Origin: Solirubrobacterales bacterium
Lineage (GTDB): Bacteria > Actinomycetota > Thermoleophilia > Solirubrobacterales > 70-9
Reading direction: 5' to 3'
Assembly (NCBI GenBank): GCA_021323175.1
Contig: JAJTCK010000015.1
Location: 1-35,869 of the forward strand
Length of the DNA: 35,869 bases
Below the pieces are notes generated by a model. That model saw only the letters and a list, made by a program, of their open reading frames with translations. It had not been told where the DNA came from and did no database searches. Below are positions 1 through 8,095 of the stretch, one piece after another; position 1 is the stretch's first letter, and each line of letters opens with the position of its first letter. Made by a program: the position numbers and the translations under genes.

Positions 1-140
1 GCTCTGGCGCCTGACCGACCTCGACGACGAACGCGGCCGACCTTCGATCTGCGCGTCGTCGATCTCGGGAGCCATGCGCTTCAGCGTCCTGGTGACATCC
101 GGCCCACTCGTTCCGTGCACTACGCCGCCGCCCACGCTGG

Positions 141-326
141 TCAGCCGCCAGGCGCCGCGCACGCGCCGGCCGCGTCGATCGCCGGGCTGTCGTGGCAGGG
201 CCCGCGGGTCTTGGTGGGACCCACGTTCGCGCCGAGCGGCGCCACCCCGGGAGCGATCTCGGCCGCATGGGCGGTCCCGGACACCACGCAGGACATGGCG
301 GCCGCGAGCGGAAGCCGCTGCTTCAT
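141..326 (-). CDS. Short secreted-protein ORF with Sec signal peptide, probably broken
   Basis: The ATG at 326 overlaps the shifted-frame stop of scpB as ATGA, the coupling used by many gene pairs here. The 61-residue product begins with K and R, then a hydrophobic stretch and an A-H-A|A cleavage site near residue 21, a classical Sec signal peptide. The mature part contains two Cys and ends in an A/G-rich segment. The frame stops at 141, but another minus-strand frame stays open from there to the window edge and reads as plausible protein (GGGVVHGTSGPD). The ORF may therefore be the 5' end of a longer exported protein interrupted by an indel. I do not recognise the family. Existence of the signal peptide is well supported; the end is not. 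Confidence 0.45.
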   Translation of the reverse strand: MKQRLPLAAAMSCVVSGTAHAAEIAPGVAPLGANVGPTKTRGPCHDSPAIDAAGACAAPGG

Positions 327-824
327 TCCGCCCGCTGCTCTCCGGCCTTCAGCAGGCGTTCGCGAAGGTCCCGCTCGTCCTCCGGTCGCGTAGGTGACCG
401 CACCGAAGCGGCTGCGCCCGGACTCCTCGATCATTCCGCGCTCGGTCAGACTCGACACCGCCGAATCGGAGGCGACGCCGCGGATGCGTGCGATCTCAGG
501 TCGGGTCACGGGCTGCAGGTAGGCGACGATCGCCAGGACCTCGGCCTGCGCCTGGGTCAGCGGCGGCGTGCGCGGCTTCGCCAGCAGGCGCCGCGCCGCG
601 TCCTCGGCGTCCGGACGAGCGGCCAGGGCGTACCCGCCCGCGACTCTGCGCACGCGCACGCCGCGGCCATCGGCCTCGAGGTCGCGCCCGAGCGACTCGG
701 TCGCCTCGGTGACAGCCTCCTCCTCAGTCTCCAGTGCCTCGGCGAGATCCTTGGCCGCGACCGGTTCCGGCGAGAGGAAGAGCAGCGCCTCGACCTGCGC
801 GGCCAGGGGGTCGATTTCGCTCAA
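323..824 (-). CDS. scpB: Segregation and condensation protein ScpB, C-terminus deleted/frameshifted
   Basis: ScpB is the winged-helix partner of ScpA in the Smc condensin complex that compacts and segregates the chromosome. The TTG at 824 overlaps the scpA stop (TTGA) and begins SEIDPLAAQVEALLF, the usual ScpB N-terminus; an in-frame ATG at 869 lies further inside scpA. Two winged helices are visible, the second containing QAEVLAIVAYLQPVTRPEI and SAVSSLTERGMIEE. After FGAVTYAT, ScpB proteins normally run through a T-x-x-F-x-x-x-FGL segment. Here that segment is absent and the original frame drifts into the next gene. A shifted frame gives PEDERDLRERLLKAGEQ and a TGA at 325-323, a credible native C-terminus. 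I infer an out-of-frame internal deletion near 385-390, real or from assembly. Identity is sure; intactness is doubtful. Confidence 0.85.
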
Positions 825-1540
825 CTGCTCTTCACCTCGATGGGCCCGAATGTCTCCGTCTGCGTCCACGTCGCCTCCCCTCGCCTGTGCAGCTCCAGGA
901 GCGCAAACAACGTAACGGCCTGTGTGAAGCGGTCCTCGCGGCCGAACGCCTTGTCGAAGTCGATGCTGCCCCCGCGCCTGAGCAGGTCGCGGACGATTCC
1001 CAGGCGCCGCTGCAGGGAGACCCCGGCGCGGATGTGGCGCACGTCGGGGGCAGGGGGCAGCGTCAGCAGCTCGCCGAGCGCGGATCCCAGCCGGTCGGGC
1101 TCATAGGACTTCTTGGCCGCCTTCAGCGCCGCCCGGCGGAGCTCGGCCGGCAGCGGAGCCGACCTGTAGAGGATGTGCGCCTCCCGCTCGTGGATCGAGG
1201 TGAGGACCTTGCTCGCCTCGCTGTAGCGGCGGTACTCGAGCATCCGCGCCAGCAGCTCATCCGCCGCCTCCTGTGGCCCCAGCTCTCCCTCTTCGGGGTC
1301 GCCTGGCAGGAGCAGTCGCGACTTCAGCTCCAGCAGGGCGGCGATCAGGACCAGGAACTCGGTCACCGCCTCCAGGTCGAGCTGGCCCTCCTCCTCGAGG
1401 TGGTCGATGTAGGCGAGGACGATCTCGCCCAGCTCCACCTCGGCGAGGCTGATCTCCTCGCGCAGCAGGACGGCCAACAGCAGGTCGAACGGCCCCTGGA
1501 AGACGTCCAGGTCCAGCTCCAGCTCGGAGACCGAGGTCAC
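821..1540 (-). CDS. scpA: Segregation and condensation protein ScpA (kleisin)
   Basis: ScpA is the kleisin subunit that bridges Smc heads and binds ScpB in the bacterial condensin. The 239-residue protein starts at GTG 1540. It has the family's N-terminal signature FQGPFDLLLAVLLREEI (about residues 14-30), followed by the VLAYIDHLEEEGQLDLEAVTEF helical region and LIAALLELKSRLLLP. The C-terminal winged helix includes the FALLELHRRGEA segment. Length is normal for the family. It overlaps scpB by four bases (TTGA) and lies 64 bp downstream of trpS on the same strand, so scpA and scpB are surely cotranscribed and probably share the trpS transcript. Confidence 0.95.
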   Translation of the reverse strand: MTSVSELELDLDVFQGPFDLLLAVLLREEISLAEVELGEIVLAYIDHLEEEGQLDLEAVTEFLVLIAALLELKSRLLLPGDPEEGELGPQEAADELLARMLEYRRYSEASKVLTSIHEREAHILYRSAPLPAELRRAALKAAKKSYEPDRLGSALGELLTLPPAPDVRHIRAGVSLQRRLGIVRDLLRRGGSIDFDKAFGREDRFTQAVTLFALLELHRRGEATWTQTETFGPIEVKSS

Positions 1541-1604
1541 GCGGCCAGCTTAGGGGGCGCCGCGGTCACTCGAACGCTGCGTGCGGCTTCCTCCAGCGGC
1601 GTCG

Positions 1605-2594
1605 TCAGCCCTGCCCGATCCCCATCGCGCCGCGCACCTCGGCCAGGGTCTCCGAGGCGATCGCGCGCGCCTTCTCGGCGCCGGCGGCCAGCGCCGCCTC
1701 CAGCGCGTGCTCGTCGGGGCGAAGCTCCTCGTAGCGCTCGCGCGTCGGGGAGAGGTACTCGACGATGGCCTCGGCGACTGCGCCCTTGAAGTCGCCGTAG
1801 CCCGCGCCCTCGAACTGACGCTCGATGGAATCCATGTCGGTGTCCCTGACGACCGAGAGGATCTCGATCAGGTTGGCGATGCCCTCCTTGCCCTCGCCGT
1901 CGCGGCGCACCTCGGAGCCTGAGTCGGTGACCGCGCTCTTCAGCTTCTTGTTGATCGCCGCGGGCTCGTCCAATACATAGACGGTGCCATGGGCGCTGCC
2001 GCCGGTTGTCGCCATCTTGTTTCGCGGGTGCTGCAGGTCCATGATCCGCGCGCCGACCTCGGGGATGCGGAGCTCGGGCTCGACGAGCGTCTCGCCGAAG
2101 CGGTCGTTGAAGCGGCGCGCGATCTCGCGCATCAGCTCGACGTGCTGGCGCTGGTCCTCGCCGACGGGAACGGTGTCGGCCTTGTAGGCGAGAACGTCGG
2201 CAGCCTGCAGCACCGGATAGAGGAAGAGTCCGGCCGAGACCAGCTCGCGCTGCCGCTCGGACTTGTCCTTGAACTGGTGCATCCGGTTCAGGTCCCCGTG
2301 AGCCGTCACTGCAGACAGCAGCCAGCACAGCTCCGTGTGCTGGCGCACATCCGACTGGCGGAAGAGGATGCAGCGGTCGGGGTCCAAGCCGGCGGCGATC
2401 AGGATCGCAGTGGTGTCGTGAACGTTCGTGCGCAGCACGGTCGGGTCCCAGGGGACCGTGATCGCATGCAGGTCCACGATGCAGTAGATGGCCGGATCGC
2501 CCTGCTCCTGGCCCTCGACGTACTGGCGGATCGCCCCGATGTAGTTGCCGAGGTGCTTCTTGCCGGTGGGCTGGATGCCGCTGAAGATCTTCAT
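1605..2594 (-). CDS. trpS: Tryptophanyl-tRNA synthetase
   Basis: Class I aminoacyl-tRNA synthetase that charges tRNA(Trp) in the cytoplasm. The 329-residue length is standard for bacterial TrpRS. The N-terminus MKIFSGIQPTGKKHLGNY carries the HIGH-equivalent motif (T-x-K-x-HLGNY), and later DLHAIT, the GEDQRQHVEL segment and SAVTDSGSEVR are all typical. The KMSKS loop reads KMATTGG, so the serine of the usual KMS is replaced by alanine; actinobacterial TrpRS often have KMSTT here. ATG at 2594 is the natural start; no strong Shine-Dalgarno is seen upstream. scpA/scpB follow on the same strand. Confidence 0.96.
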   Translation of the reverse strand: MKIFSGIQPTGKKHLGNYIGAIRQYVEGQEQGDPAIYCIVDLHAITVPWDPTVLRTNVHDTTAILIAAGLDPDRCILFRQSDVRQHTELCWLLSAVTAHGDLNRMHQFKDKSERQRELVSAGLFLYPVLQAADVLAYKADTVPVGEDQRQHVELMREIARRFNDRFGETLVEPELRIPEVGARIMDLQHPRNKMATTGGSAHGTVYVLDEPAAINKKLKSAVTDSGSEVRRDGEGKEGIANLIEILSVVRDTDMDSIERQFEGAGYGDFKGAVAEAIVEYLSPTRERYEELRPDEHALEAALAAGAEKARAIASETLAEVRGAMGIGQG

Positions 2595-2637
2595 CTGCGC
2601 GAATACAAACAGAGCGGAGCGGGCGACCCATCCCAGG

Positions 2638-4272
2638 TCATGCAGGCGAGGGCTCGGCAGGCCGTTCGTGCTCGGCCGGTTGACCGTCGCGGGCGTCCTG
2701 CGCGCAGCGGGCGCACTCCCCGGCTGGTGCCGCCCGTGGCGCGATCTGCTCCTCGCGACGGCGCGGGTTCTGGATTCCGAAGCCCGCGACGATCCCGCCG
2801 GCGATCATCAGGACGCCGTTAACGACCATGGCCAGATGAAAGGCCGACTCGGCCCCCTCGGTCGCGGCGGCCGCCACCCGGTCGGCGTCGGTGGCTGCCA
2901 GGCCGTCGGTGTCGGGCGGGACGAACGGGTTCTCCTTGGCGTCGTCCAGGGCGCTCTGCGCCTCGGGGGCCGGGGCGGGTGACGCGCCGGCGATCTCCGA
3001 GTCCACGGTGGAGCCGAACTGGCCGGAGATCAGGGCGCCGAGCACCGCGATCGCCAGCAGCCCCGCCATGCGCGAGACGCCGTTGTTGATACCCGAGGCG
3101 ATCCCGGCGTGTCGCTGCTCCACCGAGTTCAGCGCGGTTGCGGTGAGCGGCGCGACGGTCGCCGACAGCCCCAGCCCGAAGACGAGGACACCGGGAAGCA
3201 CCTCGGTCACGTAGTCAGCGTCCGCCCCGACGCGGGTCAGCAGCAGCAGTCCGGCCCCGGCGACGATCGGCCCCACGCACATCGGCGTCCGGGGGCCGGT
3301 GCTCATCGCGATCTTTCCGAACCGCGGGCTCAGCACGAACAGCAGCAGACTGATCGGCGTGGTCGCGAAGCCGGCGGCGAGCGGCGAGTAGCCCGCGGTC
3401 TGCTGGAGGAACAGGGTGACGAAGAAGAACGCGCCGATCAGGCCCGCGTACACGATCAGGGTCTCCAGATTTGTGATCGCGAAGTTCCTGACCCGGAACA
3501 GGCTCAGGTCGAGCATCGCGTGCCGGTAGCGGGACTCCCAGAGCAGGAACAACGCGAACAGCGCCGCGCCGCCGATCAGCGGCAGGTAGACCATCGGGCT
3601 GCCCCAGCCCTCCCGTGGCTGCTCGATCAGGGCGTAGACCGGGCCGCCCAGGCCGACTGCGGACAGGGAGATGCCGAGCCAGTCGATCGCCCGGTCGGCG
3701 CCGGGATCCACGCTCTCACGGACATAGGCTCGGGCGAGCACGATGCAGCCGACGATCAGTGGAATGTTCACCCAGAAGATCGCGCGCCACGAGAGGGCCT
3801 CGACCAGCGCACCGCCTCCGGCGGGGCCGAACACCGTGGCGATGCCCGTCCAGGCCGTCCAGGTCCCGATCGCCTTGCCGCGCTCGGCGCCCTCGAAGGT
3901 TGCGGTGAGGATGGCCAGCGACCCCGGCACCAGCAGCGCCCCGGTCAGGCCCTGAAGTGCCCTGGATCCGATCAGGATCTCGCTGGTCGGCGCGATCGCG
4001 CAGAGCACCGAAGTGATCCCGAAGCCGACCAGGCCGATGACGAACATCCGCCTGCGCCCGAACTGGTCCCCGAGCGCTCCGCCCACCAGCAGCAGGGCTA
4101 CGGTGGCCAGCATGTAGGCCTCGACGATCCACTGCTGATCCGCCAGGCCCGCGTCGAGGTCGTCGCTGATCGCCGGCAGAGCGACATTCACGATGGTGCC
4201 GTCCAGGAAGACGATCGTCGAGCCGAGGATCGTCGCGATCAGCGTGAACAGCTTGCGACGGTCCTCAGCCAT
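2638..4272 (-). CDS. MFS drug exporter, DHA2 (EmrB/QacA) family, 14 TM
   Basis: A 544-residue proton-coupled multidrug exporter of the 14-helix DHA2 branch. Visible motifs are LDGTIVNVALPAI in TM1 (motif D1, about residues 23-35), GALGDQFGRRR after TM2 (motif A, about 66-76) and GPAGGG in TM5 (motif C). An acidic, Pro/Ala-rich loop of roughly 50 residues lies before the last predicted helix, and a basic/Cys-containing cytoplasmic tail of about 45 residues follows it. The substrate cannot be deduced. It sits between trpS and a FetAB-like ABC pair on the same strand with no regulator beside it. Family assignment is firm; substrate unknown. Confidence 0.92.
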   Translation of the reverse strand: MAEDRRKLFTLIATILGSTIVFLDGTIVNVALPAISDDLDAGLADQQWIVEAYMLATVALLLVGGALGDQFGRRRMFVIGLVGFGITSVLCAIAPTSEILIGSRALQGLTGALLVPGSLAILTATFEGAERGKAIGTWTAWTGIATVFGPAGGGALVEALSWRAIFWVNIPLIVGCIVLARAYVRESVDPGADRAIDWLGISLSAVGLGGPVYALIEQPREGWGSPMVYLPLIGGAALFALFLLWESRYRHAMLDLSLFRVRNFAITNLETLIVYAGLIGAFFFVTLFLQQTAGYSPLAAGFATTPISLLLFVLSPRFGKIAMSTGPRTPMCVGPIVAGAGLLLLTRVGADADYVTEVLPGVLVFGLGLSATVAPLTATALNSVEQRHAGIASGINNGVSRMAGLLAIAVLGALISGQFGSTVDSEIAGASPAPAPEAQSALDDAKENPFVPPDTDGLAATDADRVAAAATEGAESAFHLAMVVNGVLMIAGGIVAGFGIQNPRRREEQIAPRAAPAGECARCAQDARDGQPAEHERPAEPSPA

Positions 4273-4321
4273 TCCGGCGAGTCTAGGGACGGCCCGGCGG
4301 CCGCCCGGCCGGACGCGCCGT

Positions 4322-5098
4322 CTACGGAGCAGGCGGCTCGCGGAGCTGATGGGCGGACGTGAAGAAATTCCGGCGCGCCAGCGTGGTCGCGACCAGCGCC
4401 GCGATCGCGACCGACCCCAGCAGCGCGTAGAGCAGGATCAGCTGCAGGCGGACGGCGTCGATCGGGTCCGCTCCCGCCAGCAGCATCCCCACCATCGTCC
4501 CCGGGAAGAAGATCAGCCCGGTGGTCTTGGTCGAGTCGACGAGGGGGATCATTCCGGAGCGCAGGCTGCGCCTGACGAGTGGAGCCATCGCCTGGGTCGA
4601 TGTCGCCCCCAGCGCCAGCGCGGCTTCGATCTCGGCCGCGTTGTCGCCGACGTCCTCGCCGAGCCGGTTCAGCGCCACCGCCGCCGCCGTCATCGCGTTC
4701 CCGATCACCATTCCGCCGACCGGGACGACGTAGCGCGGCTCCGGATCGAAGATCCCGAGCGCGAGGACGAGCCCGACGGTCGTCACCGCGGCCAGGGACA
4801 GGGCCGCCATCAGCGGCCAGAGCGCGTCCGGCACCAACTCGGCGCGGCGGCGGGCCGTGAAGGCTCCGAACACGACCATCACCGCCAGCAACGCGATGAC
4901 CAGGCCCGCGTCGTCCTGCTCGAAGATGATCTCGATCACGAACCCGACTGCGGTCAGCTGGATGAACGAGCGCGCGACCGCGACCGCGATGTCCTCCTCC
5001 AGGCCGGCGTCGCGCCAGCGCGAGGCGGCGATCGCGATCGCGACCAGGACCAGCGACAGCGCCGCCTGGCCCAGGCTGACGTCGATGGGGTCCGTCAT
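4322..5098 (-). CDS. ABC transporter permease, FetB/YbbM (UPF0014) family
   Basis: A 258-residue integral membrane protein with about seven hydrophobic segments. The sequences RSFIQLTAVGFVIEIIF, PVGGMVIGNAMTA and LGATSTQAMAPLVRRSLRSGMIPLVDSTKTTGL are hallmarks of the FetB/YbbM permease family. E. coli FetAB is an iron exporter linked to resistance to oxidative stress; whether this pair moves iron is inference from the family. Its ATG at 5098 overlaps the stop of the ATPase gene upstream (ATGA), so the two are translationally coupled. Confidence 0.88.
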   Translation of the reverse strand: MTDPIDVSLGQAALSLVLVAIAIAASRWRDAGLEEDIAVAVARSFIQLTAVGFVIEIIFEQDDAGLVIALLAVMVVFGAFTARRRAELVPDALWPLMAALSLAAVTTVGLVLALGIFDPEPRYVVPVGGMVIGNAMTAAAVALNRLGEDVGDNAAEIEAALALGATSTQAMAPLVRRSLRSGMIPLVDSTKTTGLIFFPGTMVGMLLAGADPIDAVRLQLILLYALLGSVAIAALVATTLARRNFFTSAHQLREPPAP

Positions 5099-5787
5099 CC
5101 GTCTTCCCTGGTCTCGCCGTCGCCCGCGCGCTCCCCCAGCACCTCGCCGATCGGGCCCTCGCCCGTGGCTCGCCCCCCGTCTATGCGCACCACCCAGTCC
5201 GCCAGCCTGCGCGCCTGCGCCTCGCTATGGGTGACCAGGACGACCGAGATCGCCGTGCGCGCGCGCAGCCCCTCGAGCGTCTTCTCGACGGCCGCGGTGG
5301 TGGCGGCGTCCAGCGCAGAGGTCGGCTCGTCCAGCAGTAGGACGCGCGGCTGCAGCGCCAGGGCCCTGGCCAGCATCACCCGCTGGCGTTCGCCGACCGA
5401 GAGCCGCCCCGCGGGACGGTCGCTCAGCGCCGGATCCAGACCGGCGAGCTCCAGCGGCGTGCGAGGGTCGAAGCTGTGCCCCGCCATCCGGGGGCCGTAG
5501 GCCACGTTGTCCGCGACGGTCCCCTGGGCGAGTGCGGGCAGCTGAGGCACCAGGACGACCTCACGGCGCAGCGCCAGCACATCGCGCTCCCGCACGTCGG
5601 AGCCCTCGTAGAGGACCCGCCCCCGATCTGCGTCGATCAGGCGGTCCAGCAGCCGCAGGGTGGTCGACTTGCCGCTGCCCGACGGACCGAACAGGCAGCT
5701 GGCGCCGCGCGGGATGCGCGCGGTCAGGCCGTCGAGGACGGTGACCGCGCTCCGCGAGTAGGACACATCTGTCAGCTCGAAAAGCAT
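5095..5787 (-). CDS. ABC transporter ATP-binding protein, FetA-like
   Basis: A 230-residue single ABC ATPase domain. Walker A GPSGSGKST is at about residues 34-42, the Q-loop at VPQLP, the signature LSVGERQ at about 129-135 (a variant of LSGGQ), Walker B VLLLDEP at about 149-155, and the H-loop in LVTHS. The start ATG at 5787 gives MLFELTDVSYSRSAV, the normal first beta strand. It overlaps the permease by four bases and forms a half-size export-type pair with it. Only 21 bp separate its start from the divergent ligase start at 5809, leaving little room for two full promoters. Confidence 0.9.
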   Translation of the reverse strand: MLFELTDVSYSRSAVTVLDGLTARIPRGASCLFGPSGSGKSTTLRLLDRLIDADRGRVLYEGSDVRERDVLALRREVVLVPQLPALAQGTVADNVAYGPRMAGHSFDPRTPLELAGLDPALSDRPAGRLSVGERQRVMLARALALQPRVLLLDEPTSALDAATTAAVEKTLEGLRARTAISVVLVTHSEAQARRLADWVVRIDGGRATGEGPIGEVLGERAGDGETREDG

Positions 5788-5808
5788 TCGCCGCCCATAA
5801 TCGCCAAC

Positions 5809-6852
5809 GTGGCGGAGGACCAAAGCAGCAGGCTCGCGTTGGGGGCTCCCAAGGAGCGCTTTCCGGCACGCGTCGAGCCGATGTTGGCGAAAATGGCCGA
5901 CCTTCCCGGCGACGAGGAGAACTGGGGCTTCGAGGTCAAGTGGGACGGGGTTCGCGTGCTCGCCTTCGCTGACAAGGGCCGCTGGCGCATGCAGAACCGC
6001 CGCGCCATGGACGTGACGATCCGTTATCCGGAGTTGGCCCCCATCGCAGAGCAGCTCGCGGACCGCGCCGTCGTCCTGGATGGAGAGGTCGTCGCACTGG
6101 ACGAGCGGGGCCACCCCAGCTTCCAGTTGATCCAGCGGCGCATGGGACTGGCCTCGAAGCCGGCTGTGCGCGCTCGCATGAGCACCACGCCGGTCGACTA
6201 TATGGCGTTCGACCTGCTCCACCTGGACGGCCGCTGCGTGCGGGACCTTGCCTATCCGGAGCGGCGGGCCCTGCTTGACGGTCTCGGACTGGACGGTCTT
6301 CGCTGGCACGTGCCGGCCTGGCACCGCGGCGGCGGCGCCGACCTGCTCGAAGCGGCCAGGCGCCAAGGCCTGGAGGGTGTCGTCGCCAAGCGGCTCGACA
6401 GCCCCTACCGGCCGGGCAGGCGCAGCGGGGAGTGGATAAAGCAGCGCGTCTGGCAGCGCCAGGAGTTCGTGATCGGCGGCCACATCCCGGGCGAGGGCCG
6501 TCGGGCCGAGACAGTCGGCTCGCTGCTGGTCGGCTACTACGACAAGCGAGCCTCGGAGCTGAAGCTCGGCGAGACCCAGAAGCTGATCTTCGCCGGGAGC
6601 GCCGGCTCGGGCCTGAAGCAGGAGCACCTCGGCCTCCTTTCGAGCGAGCTGGCCGCCCGCCGACGTTCCCACAGCCCTTTCGAGGTCGGCGCCCCGCGGG
6701 GCCCGAAGGCGAAGCTCGCGGTCTGGTGCGAGCCGGAGCTGGTCTGCGAGGTCCAGTGGACCGAGTGGACGAACGAGGGGACGCTGCGCCAGCCCTCGTT
6801 CAAGGGCATGCGGGACGACAAGCACCCGAGCGAGGTCGTGCGCGAGGCCTGA
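5809..6852 (+). CDS. LigD-type ATP-dependent DNA ligase (stand-alone ligase domain)
   Basis: An NHEJ ligase that seals double-strand breaks held by Ku. The adenylation motif I is KWDG, with nucleotide-attached lysine at about residue 44. VVLDGEVVAL (motif III region), FDLLHLDG, and EGVVAKRLDSPYRPGR with EWIKQR (motifs IV-V) follow. An OB-fold C-terminal domain ends in EVQWTEWTNEGTLRQPSFKG. The 347-residue length fits the ligase domain alone: the polymerase and phosphoesterase domains found in fused LigD are missing. GTG 5809 is the first usable start; ATG 5881 would begin just before the conserved core. Ku and a separate polymerase gene follow on the same strand. Confidence 0.9.
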   Translation: MAEDQSSRLALGAPKERFPARVEPMLAKMADLPGDEENWGFEVKWDGVRVLAFADKGRWRMQNRRAMDVTIRYPELAPIAEQLADRAVVLDGEVVALDERGHPSFQLIQRRMGLASKPAVRARMSTTPVDYMAFDLLHLDGRCVRDLAYPERRALLDGLGLDGLRWHVPAWHRGGGADLLEAARRQGLEGVVAKRLDSPYRPGRRSGEWIKQRVWQRQEFVIGGHIPGEGRRAETVGSLLVGYYDKRASELKLGETQKLIFAGSAGSGLKQEHLGLLSSELAARRRSHSPFEVGAPRGPKAKLAVWCEPELVCEVQWTEWTNEGTLRQPSFKGMRDDKHPSEVVREA

Positions 6853-6958
6853 GCGGTGGTTGACTCGCGTCCGCCGGACCGGCTAGGCGAAGGGGCTGTC
6901 GCTGTCAGCACCCGAGCGCCAGCCGAGCGTCGCCTCGCTTCAACACGCACGGAGCACG

Positions 6959-6976
6959 GGGCGCAAGCATGCGCCC
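6959..6976 (+). terminator. Hairpin after ligase gene, possible terminator
   Basis: GGGCGCA-AGCA-TGCGCCC forms a perfect 7-bp stem with a 4-base loop about 105 bases after the ligase stop. There is no T-run, so it may be a U-less actinobacterial terminator or a structure unrelated to termination. It directly precedes the putative ku promoter. Confidence 0.35.
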
Positions 6977-7002
6977 GGTTGGGCTCGCCGCCCCAGGGGT
7001 AA
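6977..7002 (+). promoter_or_regulatory. SigB/SigF-type promoter motif upstream of ku
   Basis: GGTT at 6977-6980 and GGGTAA at 6997-7002 are separated by 16 bases, resembling the GTTT-N15-17-GGGTA(T) promoters of the SigB/SigF stress sigma family. The ku ATG lies 66 bases downstream, leaving a leader with a purine-rich ribosome binding site. The motif is short and was spotted by eye. Its weight comes from its intergenic position and its likeness to the two motifs near 25.2 and 25.9 kb. Confidence 0.4.
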
Positions 7003-7068
7003 CCTGGCTGGTGTCGAAGTCAGCGATGAGAATCGACGACCCCGGCGGTCGGAAGGTTGAGATGAGAG

Positions 7069-8070
7069 ATGCCTAGAGCGATTTGGAGCGGCACCATCAG
7101 CTTCGGGCTGTTGAACGTGCCCGTGAAGCTGTACAGCGCCGTCTCGAAGCAGACCGTTCGGTTTCGCGAACTGCGCGAGTCCGACGGGTCGCGGGTGCGC
7201 CACAAGCGCGTGGCCGAGGCCGACGGCAAGGAGGTCTCCTACGACGACATCGTCAAGGGGTACGAGTTCGCGCCCGACCAGTACGTGACCCTCAGCCGGG
7301 ACGAACTGTCCGAGCTGGATCCGAAGAAGACCCGCGCGATCGAGATCAAGGACTTCGTGGACCTCGACGACATCGACCCCATCTACTTCGAGCACCCGTA
7401 CTACCTGGGCCCGGACAAGGGCGCCGAGAGGGCCTATGCCCTCCTGACCCAGGCGATGGACGATGCGCGCAAGGTCGCCGTGGCTCGCTTCGTGCTGCGC
7501 AACAAGGAGCACCTCGCGGCGATCCGGCCGATGGGCGACGTGCTGACGATGGCGACGATGCGGTTCGCCGACGAGGTGACGGACCCCGACGACCTGCGCA
7601 GCGAGCTGTTCGAGGAGAAGCCCGGCACGCCTGAGAAACGAGAGCTGGACATGGCGCGCCAGCTGATCGACTCCCTCTCCACCGACTTCGAGGCCGACAA
7701 GTACCGCGACGAGTATCGCGAGTCGCTGCTGGCGATGCTCGAGCGCAAGGCCGAGGGCAAGGAGGTCGTCAGCGCGGCCAGCGAGGAGCCCGAGCCGACC
7801 AAGGCTCCGGACCTGATGGCCGCCCTCGAGGAGAGCCTCGCCGCGGTCCGAGGCGAGAGCTCGGACGAGGTGCCGGCGAGCGGCTCGAACGGCGGCTCCT
7901 CCGGGGGCACCAAGGGGAAGAGGTCCTCGAAGGCATCGTCCTCCTCGACGAAGAAGGGCACGTCCAAGTCCGGATCGAAGTCATCCTCCAAGGCGACGGC
8001 GTCGAAGTCGAAGTCGGCGTCAAAGGCGAAGCCGAAGACCAAGAGCAGGGCCAAGGCTGCCTCGAAGTAG
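7069..8070 (+). CDS. ku: Non-homologous end joining protein Ku
   Basis: Prokaryotic Ku forms a homodimeric ring on DNA ends and recruits LigD. The N-terminus MPRAIWSGTISFGLLNVPVKLYS is diagnostic. It continues through YEFAPDQYVTLSRDEL, FVDLDDIDPIYFEHPYYLGP and FVLRNKEHLAAIRPMGDVL, all core Ku beta-barrel segments (about residues 1-245). The last 80 or so residues are low-complexity Ser/Lys/Ala, rich in SK and AK dipeptides. Basic tails of this kind in actinobacterial Ku contact DNA and tune binding. The gene lies between separate ligase and polymerase genes, so the three most likely act as one repair pathway. Confidence 0.97.
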   Translation: MPRAIWSGTISFGLLNVPVKLYSAVSKQTVRFRELRESDGSRVRHKRVAEADGKEVSYDDIVKGYEFAPDQYVTLSRDELSELDPKKTRAIEIKDFVDLDDIDPIYFEHPYYLGPDKGAERAYALLTQAMDDARKVAVARFVLRNKEHLAAIRPMGDVLTMATMRFADEVTDPDDLRSELFEEKPGTPEKRELDMARQLIDSLSTDFEADKYRDEYRESLLAMLERKAEGKEVVSAASEEPEPTKAPDLMAALEESLAAVRGESSDEVPASGSNGGSSGGTKGKRSSKASSSSTKKGTSKSGSKSSSKATASKSKSASKAKPKTKSRAKAASK

Positions 8071-8095
8071 CGAAGTAACCGTCGGCCGGCGGAAG

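Larger units (their letters stand above)
6853..7068. other. Intergenic region between ligase and ku genes
   Basis: This 216-bp gap holds a perfect 7-bp stem hairpin (6959-6976, loop AGCA) and a SigB/SigF-like promoter motif (6977-7002) that overlaps a CCAGG-N5-CCTGG inverted repeat at 6994-7008. A purine-rich GAGATGAGAG run just before the ku ATG can serve as ribosome binding site. Nothing coding is apparent. Confidence 0.5.

Noticed and set aside
385-395. Programmed ribosomal frameshift in scpB
   Set aside because: No slippery heptamer or downstream structure typical of frameshifting is seen, and a conserved protein segment is missing as well, which a frameshift would not explain.
7900-8070. 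Tandem-repeat array or mobile element at the end of ku
   Set aside because: The repetitive bases simply encode the Ser/Lys/Ala-rich Ku tail; no terminal inverted repeats or target duplications.
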